From positions 1 to 64,000 of the forward strand of contig JACKLU010000008.1 in NCBI GenBank assembly GCA_024235735.1: 64,000 bases of DNA. The letters are read 5' to 3'. The notes beneath the pieces were generated by a model. That model did no database searches. It saw only the letters and a program-made list of their open reading frames with translations, and was not told the origin of the DNA. This stretch comes from Burkholderiales bacterium. Its GTDB lineage: Bacteria; Pseudomonadota; Gammaproteobacteria; Burkholderiales; Nitrosomonadaceae. Numbering within the stretch: the stretch's first letter is position 1; each line of letters begins with the position of its first letter. The translations under genes and the position numbers were made by a program. This document shows positions 35,311 through 44,244 of the stretch, one piece after another.

Positions 35311-36261
35311 TCACTCCATGAACAACGAGCTGAGCGAACTTTCATTGCTGATACGCACCATGGTCTCGGCTAACAATCCTGCAATGCTCAGCTGGCAAAT
35401 TTTATCGCAGGCGATAGCATCCGCACGCAATGGTATGGTATCGGTCACAACCAGTTTATCCAGGCTGGAATCGTTAATGCGCTGAACCGCAGCGCCTGAT
35501 AATACAGGATGTGTTGAATAGGCAATCACCGCCTTGGCGCCTTCTTCCTTTAAGGCATCGGCAGCTTTACACAGTGTGTTGGCGGTATCCACCAGATCGT
35601 CAATGATAACGCAGGTACGTTCTTTCACTTCGCCGATGATGTTCATCACTTTAGCTTCATTGGGTCTGGGGCGGCGCTTGTCGATAATCGCCAGTTCGCA
35701 CTCCAGCCGCTTGGCCATATGCCTTGCACGCACAACGCCGCCAACATCCGGTGACACCACAACCAGATCCTGATAGTCATGCTTCCAGACATCGCCAAGC
35801 AGTATCGGCGTGCCGTAGATATTATCAACAGGAATATCAAAAAACCCCTGGATCTGGTCGGAATGCAAATCCATGGTTAATACGCGGTCAACCCCCACAG
35901 TCGTCAACATATTCGCCACAACCTTGGCGGAGATAGGCACGCGCACCGAACGCGGTCTTCTATCCTGCCGCGCATAACCAAAATACGGTATAGCCGCCGT
36001 AATTCTTCCGGCGGAAGCACGTTTAAGCGCGTCCACCATAACCAGGATTTCCATCAGACTGTCGTTTGTTGGCGCACACGTCGACTGCAACACAAAAACA
36101 TCTTTTCCGCGTACGTTCTCCAGGATTTCCACCATCACTTCGCCATCGCTGAAACGCCCGACTGTAGCGCGCCCAAGATGAATGTTCAGATGCCTGACAA
36201 CATCATGCGCCAGCCTCGGATTGGCCGTACCGGTAAAAACCATCAAACTGTCGTAAGACAT
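35311..36261 (-). CDS. prs: Ribose-phosphate pyrophosphokinase
   Basis: The 316-residue enzyme makes PRPP from ribose 5-phosphate and ATP. Visible motifs are FSDGEVMVEILENVRGKDVF, the metal/ATP region MDLHSDQIQGFFDIPVDN, VVVSPDVGGVVRAR and the PRPP loop CVIIDDLVDTANTLC. The length is normal. It is followed by rplY after 66 bp and preceded by tRNA-Gln. Confidence 0.97.
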   Translation of the reverse strand: MSYDSLMVFTGTANPRLAHDVVRHLNIHLGRATVGRFSDGEVMVEILENVRGKDVFVLQSTCAPTNDSLMEILVMVDALKRASAGRITAAIPYFGYARQDRRPRSVRVPISAKVVANMLTTVGVDRVLTMDLHSDQIQGFFDIPVDNIYGTPILLGDVWKHDYQDLVVVSPDVGGVVRARHMAKRLECELAIIDKRRPRPNEAKVMNIIGEVKERTCVIIDDLVDTANTLCKAADALKEEGAKAVIAYSTHPVLSGAAVQRINDSSLDKLVVTDTIPLRADAIACDKICQLSIAGLLAETMVRISNESSLSSLFME

Positions 36262-36448
36262 TGTTATTTATATTGATTAATTGACTTGAAATCAGGAATA
36301 CGCGCCGATCCTGATATGACGAATGACACCATTTCAATATCGCTTTTCACTGATTCCAATAGGCTGAATATCATTCAATTCCGGTGTTCTATTGAAAAGG
36401 CCCGTTAAAAGACGGACTGAGACAGGCTGCCGGAACTGCTAAGATTGC

Positions 36449-36523
36449 TGGCTGGGGAGGTAGGGATCGAACCTACGAATGCCGGAATCAAAATCCGGTG
36501 CCTTACCACTTGGCGACTCCCCA
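36449..36523 (-). tRNA. tRNA-Gln (anticodon UUG)
   Basis: The minus strand folds into a cloverleaf with acceptor stem TGGGGAG/CTCCCCA, an anticodon loop with TTTTGAT (anticodon TTG), the T-loop GGTTCGATCC and an encoded 3' CCA. The total is 75 nt. It lies between ispE and prs, the classic location of tRNA-Gln in this gene order. Confidence 0.96.
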
Positions 36524-36526
36524 ATT

Positions 36527-37366
36527 CTATTTCACGTTTTCGCGCATCGGATGCCTGTCAAGACCGCGCGCAACAAACCCCCGCATATCCGCAGGCAACT
36601 TTGCAAATGCCGCATTTGCCCCGGATTCCGTCGCAAATTCGGCAAACACACAAGCCCCTGATCCGCTCATTGCCGTTATTTTAGTATTTTCCAGACGTTT
36701 TAGCCACTCCAAACTTCGAGAAACCTCCGGATAAAGACTACAAACCACCGGCTCAAGATCGTTATGACCGTCCCGAATGGAAAAGGGCGGTATTGTGATT
36801 GGAATCGTGTTTCGTGTCAATTCTTTATTTGAAAAAATTTCCACCGTGGAAACATGTACGGGCGGCACGATGACCAGATACCAGGCTTGCGGCAGTGATA
36901 AAGCGGTTAATTGCTCGCCGACACCTTCGGCAAATGCATTTTCTCCGAAAATAAAAATTGGCACATCGGCGCCCAGTTTCAGACCCAGCGCCCGCAGTCG
37001 CGAGTTCTCCCAGTTCAGATGCCACAAATCATTCAGCGCCATCAGCATCGTCGCCGCATCGGAGCTGCCGCCCCCCAGGCCGCCACCCACTGGAATGTGC
37101 TTATGCAAAGCAATGTCGACACCCAGTTGAGTACCACTCTCGCTTTGCAGCAATCTGGCCGCACGAACACACAAATCCTGCTCGACCGGAACGTTTTCCA
37201 AGGGCGCGATCAATCTGATCACGCCATCGTCACGCACCTTAAGATCAATTTGATCATAAAAATCCAGTAAACGAAAAACCGTCTGTAACAAATGATACCC
37301 ATCCGGCCGTCGCCCGACGACATGCAAAAAAAGATTCAGTTTTGCGGGAGCTGGAAAAGTCTGCAT
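36527..37366 (-). CDS. ispE: 4-diphosphocytidyl-2-C-methyl-D-erythritol kinase
   Basis: IspE phosphorylates CDP-methylerythritol in the MEP pathway to isoprenoids. The 279-residue GHMP kinase shows FPAPAKLNLFLHVVGRRPDG at the start, the ATP loop PVGGGLGGGSSDAATML and C-terminal TAMSGSGACVFAEF. The ATG at 37366 is preferred; a TTG 15 bp upstream is also in frame. It ends 4 bp from the tRNA-Gln 5' end and follows lolB. Confidence 0.95.
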   Translation of the reverse strand: MQTFPAPAKLNLFLHVVGRRPDGYHLLQTVFRLLDFYDQIDLKVRDDGVIRLIAPLENVPVEQDLCVRAARLLQSESGTQLGVDIALHKHIPVGGGLGGGSSDAATMLMALNDLWHLNWENSRLRALGLKLGADVPIFIFGENAFAEGVGEQLTALSLPQAWYLVIVPPVHVSTVEIFSNKELTRNTIPITIPPFSIRDGHNDLEPVVCSLYPEVSRSLEWLKRLENTKITAMSGSGACVFAEFATESGANAAFAKLPADMRGFVARGLDRHPMRENVK

Positions 37367-37410
37367 TGGCTTAATGGTCAAATATTCATCAATCTTTTTA
37401 TCGTCCCGCG

Positions 37411-38016
37411 TTAAATCCAGTTATCAACAGCCATGCGGATCTTTAACGCATCAAACTGCAACTCAATGACGCGCGGACGCACAGCCACCTCTCCCTGGTC
37501 CGCAAAGTAACGCACATAAATGATCTGCCATCCATCCTGCCGGATAGCCACGATACGATCTTCTTCATCAAACTCTACAACAGCAGCGCTGACTGGAGAA
37601 TATGTGCCCTGTATCCAGTATTGCAATCCGCTCAACGGTAAGCGCCAGCCCAGTACTTCGTTGGTCAATTCCTCGACATCGCGCGCGTAAAATGCCTCCT
37701 CCTTGGCGGTTATCAGGCTCACCACATCATCGTTTTTTCTGATTTCGGCAACCGCCTGACCGAGAGGAGAAAGCAACAGAATAGTATCTTCAAACTGCGT
37801 ATGCTGCCAATGCACGTTACCCGAGAAGCTCTGCTCGGCACTGCGTACAGACACTCTGCCCATGACGTTAAAATCGGCAACGGGAACATCCTGCAAATTT
37901 TTTGCCGGTTCGATAACCAGCGTTCTGACTGTCGCAGGAACCATTGGCGGCGCAAATACCGCGCAACCCGCAAGGAGGAGAAAAAATGGAACAATGGTCA
38001 GTCGACCGGTTTTCAA
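37411..38016 (-). CDS. lolB: Outer-membrane lipoprotein receptor LolB
   Basis: LolB accepts lipoproteins from LolA and inserts them into the outer membrane. The start is uncertain. A TTG at 38016 gives a compact 17-residue signal ending in the lipobox LLLAGC and a total of 201 residues, close to the family length. An ATG at 38085 would add 23 Cys- and Trp-rich residues and gives an odd signal, so I prefer the TTG. The body has the LolB pattern FNVMGRVSVRSAEQSFSGNV followed by HWQHT. It is followed by ispE, the normal pair. Confidence 0.9.
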   Translation of the reverse strand: MKTGRLTIVPFFLLLAGCAVFAPPMVPATVRTLVIEPAKNLQDVPVADFNVMGRVSVRSAEQSFSGNVHWQHTQFEDTILLLSPLGQAVAEIRKNDDVVSLITAKEEAFYARDVEELTNEVLGWRLPLSGLQYWIQGTYSPVSAAVVEFDEEDRIVAIRQDGWQIIYVRYFADQGEVAVRPRVIELQFDALKIRMAVDNWI

Positions 38017-38145
38017 GACTATAAAACACCAGATTGACAACCATCCGACGCCTTTACGGCAACATCCGCACAAGAGAACAGTCATTGAGCTGCTTAAATA
38101 ATAGACTAATAGACGGTAAAATTACGATTAACCCGCGCGCGGCTT

Positions 38146-38427
38146 TTACATGTTGACGCTTTTGTTTTCCTGCTGATAGTCCGGCAGGACGATATTCAGC
38201 TCCAACGTTTCCTGATTCTCGTCCTGCTCAAAATTAACGGAAATTGCATCCTGATCAACATTTACGTATTTGCGTATGACATCAAGGAGTTCTTTTTGCA
38301 GCTGCGGAAGGTAAGATGGCCGCCGATTACGCAGTGTGCGCTCATGAGCCACCAGAATCTGCAATCTTTCTTTGGCAATAGTTGCAGTTTTGGGTTTGGA
38401 TTTTCTGAAATAGTCCAGTAAACTCAT
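38146..38427 (-). CDS. minE: Cell division topological specificity factor MinE
   Basis: The 93-residue protein starts MSLLDYFRKSKPKTATIAKE, the membrane-targeting and anti-MinCD region, with RLQILVAHER in the contact helix. MinE drives MinCD oscillation. Its ATG overlaps the minD stop (ATGA). Confidence 0.95.
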   Translation of the reverse strand: MSLLDYFRKSKPKTATIAKERLQILVAHERTLRNRRPSYLPQLQKELLDVIRKYVNVDQDAISVNFEQDENQETLELNIVLPDYQQENKSVNM

Positions 38428-39236
38428 GATCTACCTCCAAAAATTTTCCTGAAGAAGCCTCGTTTATCATCAATGAATCGAAGCGGCCGGTCTTCTCCGA
38501 GATAACGCGCGACAACATCCTCATACGCCCGACCTGCCTCGCTTTTTTCATCCAGAATAACCGGAATACCCGCATTGGACGCAGATAAAACCGACTTGGA
38601 CTCTGGAATTATACCGAGCAGTTGCAGTGAGAGAATGTCCTGCACATCGTCCAGCCCTAACATTTCACCGGATTTCACCCGACCTGGATCATAGCGCGTC
38701 AGCAACAAATATTCCTTGACGGGTTCTTCGTTTCGCTCAGCCCGGCGGGATTTACTCGCCAGAATACCCAGCATGCGATCGGAATCCCTTACCGATGAAA
38801 CTTCGGGATTAGTAACCACAAAAGCATCATCGGCATAATACAGCGCAAGGTACGCACCTTTCTCAATACCAGCGGGAGAATCACAGACGATAAACTGGAA
38901 ATCCCTAGACAACTCTTCCAGGACTCTGCCGACGCCTTCAAGCGTGAGCGCATCCTTGTCGCGGGTCTGAGAAGCGGGGAGAATGTAGAGTTGATTGCAG
39001 TTTTTATCCCGAATCAGCGCCTGATTGAGACTGGCTTCGCCATTGATTACATTAACAAAATCGTACACTACTCGTCGCTCGCACCCCATAATCAGGTCAA
39101 GATTACGCAGGCCTACATCAAAGTCAATCACAGCCGTTTTGTGACCTCTTTTTGCAAGCCCCATGGCAATCGCAGCACTTGTTGTTGTTTTACCGACACC
39201 GCCTTTTCCCGATGTCACGACAATAATCCTTGCCAA
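38424..39236 (-). CDS. minD: Septum site-determining ATPase MinD
   Basis: The 270-residue ATPase has the deviant Walker A VTSGKGGVGKTT, DFDVGLRNLDL, switch II CDSPAGIEKGA and a C-terminal amphipathic membrane-targeting helix (RGFFRKIFGG). The start is TTG with a strong AAGGAGG upstream, and the protein begins MARIIVVTSGKGG as in other MinDs. It belongs to the minC-minD-minE operon. Confidence 0.96.
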   Translation of the reverse strand: MARIIVVTSGKGGVGKTTTSAAIAMGLAKRGHKTAVIDFDVGLRNLDLIMGCERRVVYDFVNVINGEASLNQALIRDKNCNQLYILPASQTRDKDALTLEGVGRVLEELSRDFQFIVCDSPAGIEKGAYLALYYADDAFVVTNPEVSSVRDSDRMLGILASKSRRAERNEEPVKEYLLLTRYDPGRVKSGEMLGLDDVQDILSLQLLGIIPESKSVLSASNAGIPVILDEKSEAGRAYEDVVARYLGEDRPLRFIDDKRGFFRKIFGGRS

Positions 39237-39259
39237 TTGAGCCTCCTTAGTTAAAGTTT

Positions 39260-40075
39260 CTAGGCAATTTCCTTAATGATCAATGCATGATCCTGTAAAT
39301 AAACCTGAACAGGCCGCTTTTTTATCTGTTCGGTCAAATGTTCACTCGTTTTATAATCCCCCGAAATTGAAATCAGTTCGGCCTGCAGATCCAGACAGAA
39401 AATACGTGCGGCGGTATTTCCCTGCACACCTGCCAGCGCGCGGCCACGTAACGTGTTATAGACATGAATGTTTCCTTCAGCCATGATCTCCGCACCCGCA
39501 CTGACCTGTGACATGACAATCAGATCACCGCGCGCGTATATGCGCTGCCCGGAACGCACCGGTTGCGTAATCAGCATGGATTTGACCGGTTCAGGCGGCG
39601 CGCTGACTGATTCCATGCGCCCCACCGATGACGCTGGATTCCTGAATTCGTTATTCTCCACGGAATCCCGCTCCAGCACCTGCGTTTCGGTCTCTTTCCG
39701 TGACGAAGCAGCGGAAGTTGCGGCGGTGCTGTCATTTTCCCGGCCAGCATCGACGGGAATCGATAACTTATGCGCTTGCTTGTCCTGCTGCTCGTTCCCG
39801 CCCCGTACGCCGATTGGGAACATACCAATCTTGCGCAACATCCCGGCAACTTCAATAACACTGATATCCAGCCCCGATTTATTCAATTCGCGCAGATCGA
39901 TGATCAATGGAGAATTTTTAAAGAAATCCGGCGCCCGGTTTATTTTATCCTGCAAAGACTGCTCGATTGCGGCAAGATCATTGCTGTACAGAATCAAAAT
40001 TGGCGAAAAAAAAGTACTGCTCTTGAATTCAAGAACTGACGATGATGTTGTCATCTTCTGGGGGTTTGTCGACAT
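39260..40075 (-). CDS. minC: Septum site-determining protein MinC
   Basis: The 271-residue FtsZ antagonist has an N-terminal domain (about residues 8-110, LEFKSSTFFSPILILYSNDL), a long low-complexity linker (about 115-165) and a C-terminal beta-helix (RSGQRIYARGDLIVMSQVSA, MAEGNIHVYNTLRGRALAG). ATGs at 40075 and 40054 are both possible; the longer one is given. The open frame extends further upstream without support. Confidence 0.94.
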   Translation of the reverse strand: MSTNPQKMTTSSSVLEFKSSTFFSPILILYSNDLAAIEQSLQDKINRAPDFFKNSPLIIDLRELNKSGLDISVIEVAGMLRKIGMFPIGVRGGNEQQDKQAHKLSIPVDAGRENDSTAATSAASSRKETETQVLERDSVENNEFRNPASSVGRMESVSAPPEPVKSMLITQPVRSGQRIYARGDLIVMSQVSAGAEIMAEGNIHVYNTLRGRALAGVQGNTAARIFCLDLQAELISISGDYKTSEHLTEQIKKRPVQVYLQDHALIIKEIA

Positions 40076-40418
40076 CCGTTGATCAATGGTTGTAGTTATT
40101 ACACAGTTGGCACAGTCAGATGCATATTGATAGTATTCAGCACTGACTGGCAGCACATTATCAGCCGCCCGCTTGAAATATTATGACACTTTTTCATGAT
40201 TGCTCATGACACCCAATGCATTATAAGTTTTTAACCATGGTCATATTGATTTCGAATGTGAATGCCGCCTTTGTCACATTGGCTGAACCGGTTTTTCGGT
40301 ACAGTAAGTTCAATTTGCCAATCCAAACTGTTATAGCATACAAACTCATACACCCTGAGCGATAAAAGTTTAATTATAACTGGAATATCTGTCTAATAGC
40401 GCAGCAACTGCATAAGGC

Positions 40419-40563
40419 GTCTCTAAAAATTCAAAGTTTAAAGCAGAAAATAAGCAAAACGCGGCGCGAGCAAAAAATGTAGACGTTGCATATGATTGAT
40501 ATGTAAAGAAACATTTTTGTGGGTAACAAAGTGTTGTGACAAAATCTGGATTTTTAAGGTGTC
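40419..40563 (+). mobile_element. MITE-like repeat family B, copy 2
   Basis: This 145-bp element is bounded by GTCTCTAAAAATTC and, read inverted, GACACCTTAAAAATCC. It matches the element at 7862-7994 through GGCGCGAGCAAAAAAT and GCATATGATTGATATGTAA. It ends 31 bp before the ATG of the next gene and fills most of the upstream region, so it may supply part of that promoter. The remainder of the 40076-40594 gap shows no gene. Confidence 0.65.
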
Positions 40564-40594
40564 CATAAATGAAAACTGCCGTATACAACGTATT

Positions 40595-41878
40595 ATGAAA
40601 CTGATTCGCACACTGCTCCTGTCAATTATCACCTTAGCACTTCTGATTTCTGTCGCGCTGGGCATCCTGTTTTTTATGTCCATTGAGATAAAACCCCGTG
40701 TTGACAGACTGACGGTTGTTGCGCCAGAACACATAGAGCGCGCCCGATCCCTGCTCGATCAGCATCGGCAACGTCATGCCGAGCATGCTCCAGCAACAAT
40801 CAAGGTTCTTCCGGAAGATATTGACATAGCGGTCAATTATCTTGCGAAACTGTTCACCAATGGAAAAGCGCGCGTAACATTATCGCATCAACAGGCCGAA
40901 ATTCACGCCAGCCTGCCTTTACCTCTGCAATCGATGAAAGGGTATATTAATTTTCAAGCAACGCTAACCGAAACCACCGCACTACCGCAATTGCAATCCC
41001 TACGCATTGGCAGGCTGGCAATTCCGGATACTATCGGTCAATTCCTGAGTACTCGACTTATCCAAGGACTCAGAAAACATCCCCATTACGGCAATGGGTT
41101 AAATATCATTCAAAGTGTGCAGTTTTCCGCAGAATCGCTGAAGGTAGTCTACAATTTGCCCGACAGGCTCTTCGAGTCGAATAGCTACAATTTTCCGGTA
41201 CTCAGCAAATTCGAACAGGATAAGATTTACCGCTACCACCTCTTTCTGGTACAAAACAGTTACCAAACGCCTGCGGCAAAATCCGCGCAACCCAGTTTGA
41301 CACTCGCTCAAATTTTACAACCGTTGATGCAGATGGCGGCGGAACATTCCGGAAAAAACCAGGCGCCAATCGAAAATCGCGCCGCCATTCTCGCAGCCAC
41401 ATTCCATATATTAAAACTGCCACTTGCATATCTGATACCCGAAGCAATCGATTGGCCGCGCCCGAAGCATCAGGTTATCACATTGGACGGCCGACAGGAT
41501 TTTGCCCAGCATTTTATCGTGTCGGCCGCAATCACCGCCTATGCAGACACATTCCTGTCCAACGCCATTGGTCTTTACAAAGAGATTGATGATGCGCGCA
41601 ACGGCAGTGGTTTTTCATTTAACGATATCGCTGCGGATCGCGCAGGAACGATGTTCGGTGAACTTGCCACAGAGAGTCAGACCACAGCGTTAAAACTTCA
41701 GCAATGGGCCGCCCGCGGTATAACCGATAAGGATCTGATGCCGGACTGGACTGATTTGCCGGAACATCTGCCTAAATCAATATTCAGACAACAGTATGGC
41801 AATATGGATACACCGGCTTATGATCAGATGATGAAAAAAATCGAACAACGTGTGGCCAAGTTGCCTTTCTTAAAGTAG
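40595..41878 (+). CDS. Membrane-anchored protein of unknown function
   Basis: The 427-residue product has an N-terminal membrane anchor (about residues 5-30) and a large, mainly periplasmic body. Its C-terminal part contains the string QHFIVSAAITAYADTFLSNA, then LYKEIDDARNGSGFSFND and IAADRAG (about residues 305-365). The pattern H..S ... KE..D....GSGFSF.D..ADR.G resembles DUF2279/YfiM-like proteins; this is a visual comparison, not a search. The ATG at 40595 is chosen because it begins the anchor; the frame runs further up into repeat B. Function unknown. Confidence 0.78.
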   Translation: MKLIRTLLLSIITLALLISVALGILFFMSIEIKPRVDRLTVVAPEHIERARSLLDQHRQRHAEHAPATIKVLPEDIDIAVNYLAKLFTNGKARVTLSHQQAEIHASLPLPLQSMKGYINFQATLTETTALPQLQSLRIGRLAIPDTIGQFLSTRLIQGLRKHPHYGNGLNIIQSVQFSAESLKVVYNLPDRLFESNSYNFPVLSKFEQDKIYRYHLFLVQNSYQTPAAKSAQPSLTLAQILQPLMQMAAEHSGKNQAPIENRAAILAATFHILKLPLAYLIPEAIDWPRPKHQVITLDGRQDFAQHFIVSAAITAYADTFLSNAIGLYKEIDDARNGSGFSFNDIAADRAGTMFGELATESQTTALKLQQWAARGITDKDLMPDWTDLPEHLPKSIFRQQYGNMDTPAYDQMMKKIEQRVAKLPFLK

Positions 41879-41920
41879 CACGGCGACCTTTCACACTTAC
41901 GGTTTTTGATCCTGTATGCG

Positions 41921-43714
41921 CTATTCTTTCAAACGCTTGATGGTTTCGAGCAGAATTTCATTATCAGGATCTCTTTCCAGCGCGGAGCGCCAGATATTTT
42001 CGGCATCTTCCCGCGCACCCTGAGTCCATAACACTTCGCCTAAATGGGCTGCTATTTCGGAATCCTGACTGATAGCAAAGGCGCGATTCAGATAATTCAA
42101 TCCCTCCGTGAGATTTCCCATACGGTAATAAACCCACCCCAGGCTGTCCATAATATAGGGATCATCGGGCGACAATTCCACGGCTTTTTTAATCAGTTTC
42201 AAGGCTTCCGGCAACCGTAGCCCCCGTTCGGCGTAACTGTAACCCAAGGCGTTGTACGCGTGTGCATTATCCGGGCGGAGTTCAATCAAGCGGCGCAAAT
42301 CTTTCTCAAGGACTTCAAACCGGCCAATCTTGTCAGCCACCAAAGCACGGTCATAAAGCAATTCGGGATAATCCGGAAGGCTTTCCAATCCTTGATCAAG
42401 CACTTCAAATACTTCCTGATACGAACCCGCGCGCCTCAAAATCTGGGCCTCCGCCAGCACCAGATGTGCTTTTTGCTGATCATTTGCTGCGGGCAACTGC
42501 TGTATCAACTGACGTGCATCCTCCAGCTGCCCCCTTTGAGCCAGCAGGTCGGCGTAACGGATCTGTGCCGGCAAGAAGCGCCCGCCTCTTCTGACCTGAC
42601 GATAGGAGGCCATGGCCAGATCTGTCTGTTGCGTTTCTTCATACACTCTGGCGAGATGAAAATGTATAGCGCTGGCGTCAGGATATTCCAGCTCAAGCGC
42701 TCTCTTTAAACTCTTCTCCGTCAAATCAAAATCATAAAGCTCGGTTGCCATCAAACCGATGGCAACCATCACTTCCGCGTCTTCCTGGTTTTTTTCAAAC
42801 AACAATCGCAATTGTTCGCCCGCGTAATCTTTTTCGCCTTGATCGATAAGCAGCTTGCCATACGCTATCCTGACCTCAGTACTGTCAGGATATTTATCAA
42901 GATAAGCGCGATAGAAATCGATTGCCTGCGCACCCGATCTACGCTGCAGAATTCTACCCAGCTGAGCTGCCGCCAGTTCCCATTCCGGACGCAATGCAAG
43001 CGCACTGCTCATCTCCGCTTCGGCAGTCTCGTATTCACCACTGAACCATGCCGCCTGAGAAACGGCAAAGTGCGCCTCAGGCAGTTTAGGATAAGCCGTC
43101 GCCAGTTTTTGTATCAACCGGAATATCTCACCTTTATTCGGATTGCGTGACAGCATCTGATTAAGCTGCATAAAGGCGCCAGCAGTATTCTCGGACTCCT
43201 CAGCTATCAATTTCTCCAGATGCGGAAATGCCGCATCCAGTCTGCCTAGATTGACCAGCATCGCTGCCAGTGTCTGCCGCGCATCCAGGGAATCAGGATC
43301 ATACTCTACCCACATGGCAGCCGCCCGCTCGGCGGCAAAAGGATGGCGCGCGTGCAGAGCTATCTCACTGGCGCGTCTGGCAATGCGCGGGTCACGTGTC
43401 GTCTGCGCGAGTTTCAGATAGCGGCTGACCGCCACGTCCAGATTACCGCGCTGCAACGCGGTTTCACCGAGCATAAAATCAAAAAGGATCGCCGCAGTCA
43501 ATTCCTGTCTGGGAAGCTTGGACTCATCGATGGCATAGTCGAAATCCGAATCTGAATCCACGTCCGTAACTTCGACCTCTTCGACAACTTCAGACTGCGC
43601 TTTTTCCTCAGTTTCCGGGGATTTTCCATTTTTCTCTCCACCTTCATGCGTGGGAAGCTGCGCACATGCCGCTAGACCGAGTATCAACAATGAGGCTAAG
43701 GTTCTTAGGTTCAT
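41921..43714 (-). CDS. TPR-repeat lipoprotein
   Basis: The 597-residue protein begins with a lipoprotein signal (MNLRTLASLLILGLAACAQ, lipobox LAAC). An acidic low-complexity stretch (about residues 25-65) follows, and then many tetratricopeptide repeats to the end. The repeats near the C-terminus are the clearest (AHAYNALGYSYAERGLRLPE, PYIMDSLGWVYYRMGNLTEG). It is probably an outer-membrane-anchored scaffold; similar proteins occur near outer-membrane biogenesis genes. It is convergent with 40595-41878. Confidence 0.88.
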   Translation of the reverse strand: MNLRTLASLLILGLAACAQLPTHEGGEKNGKSPETEEKAQSEVVEEVEVTDVDSDSDFDYAIDESKLPRQELTAAILFDFMLGETALQRGNLDVAVSRYLKLAQTTRDPRIARRASEIALHARHPFAAERAAAMWVEYDPDSLDARQTLAAMLVNLGRLDAAFPHLEKLIAEESENTAGAFMQLNQMLSRNPNKGEIFRLIQKLATAYPKLPEAHFAVSQAAWFSGEYETAEAEMSSALALRPEWELAAAQLGRILQRRSGAQAIDFYRAYLDKYPDSTEVRIAYGKLLIDQGEKDYAGEQLRLLFEKNQEDAEVMVAIGLMATELYDFDLTEKSLKRALELEYPDASAIHFHLARVYEETQQTDLAMASYRQVRRGGRFLPAQIRYADLLAQRGQLEDARQLIQQLPAANDQQKAHLVLAEAQILRRAGSYQEVFEVLDQGLESLPDYPELLYDRALVADKIGRFEVLEKDLRRLIELRPDNAHAYNALGYSYAERGLRLPEALKLIKKAVELSPDDPYIMDSLGWVYYRMGNLTEGLNYLNRAFAISQDSEIAAHLGEVLWTQGAREDAENIWRSALERDPDNEILLETIKRLKE

Positions 43715-43820
43715 GAAAAATCCAAAATGATATTAAAAAACTACGAAACCAGCATGCAAAAAGATGTTGTTAATGACTTCTTGCTAATGAATACTATTTT
43801 ACTTTTTTACGTTTGACAAA

Positions 43821-43839
43821 GTGTAAAAATAATTTACAC
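43821..43839. promoter_or_regulatory. Palindrome upstream of the TPR gene
   Basis: The perfect inverted repeat GTGTAAA-AATAA-TTTACAC lies about 107 bp before the TPR gene's ATG, next to a TTGACA. It could be a regulator-binding site. The rest of the 43715-44036 gap is AT-rich with no gene. Confidence 0.35.
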
Positions 43840-44036
43840 ACAGGCCTGACTAAAATGCAACAGACTTCTCAACAGGCACACCCCGAATATTACAAGAACA
43901 ATGCTTATTATCCATCTGCTTTCCCATTTCCTCAGAGCAGTATTATTTCATTAAAGTTCACAGTGTTAACCGCAAAAACAGCGGTTGATCGCCCGTTATA
44001 TCCGGATGCGTTTGAATGGGCACAAACCTAATCATT

Positions 44037-44244
44037 AGCAGGGATGTGTAAAAATGATCTGCGTTGCCGCTACGGCGTTAAAAACAGGCTCAAAATGCGC
44101 ATTTATCACACATAAACTCCGCTTTTTACCTGGTGCAAGCGCCTCGCCTTACGAGTCAGCTTCACGACTGCTCGCCGCGCTCTGCTTGCGTCGCCTGTTT
44201 TTGTCAGGCAAGACTGCCTCGATCACATTTTTCAACAGCCTGTT
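44037..44244 (-). mobile_element. MITE-like repeat family A, copy 3
   Basis: This ~208-bp element, reverse-oriented relative to copies 1 and 2, runs from AGCAGGGATGTGTAAAAATG to TTTTTCAACAGCCTGTT. It shares the internal AAACTCCGCTTTTTAC, GCTTGCGTCGCCTG and TCGATCACA text. Its right end overlaps the stop codon of the peptidase gene: the gene's TAA (44245-44243) is the first bases of the repeat end TAACAGGCTGTTG. Confidence 0.8.
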
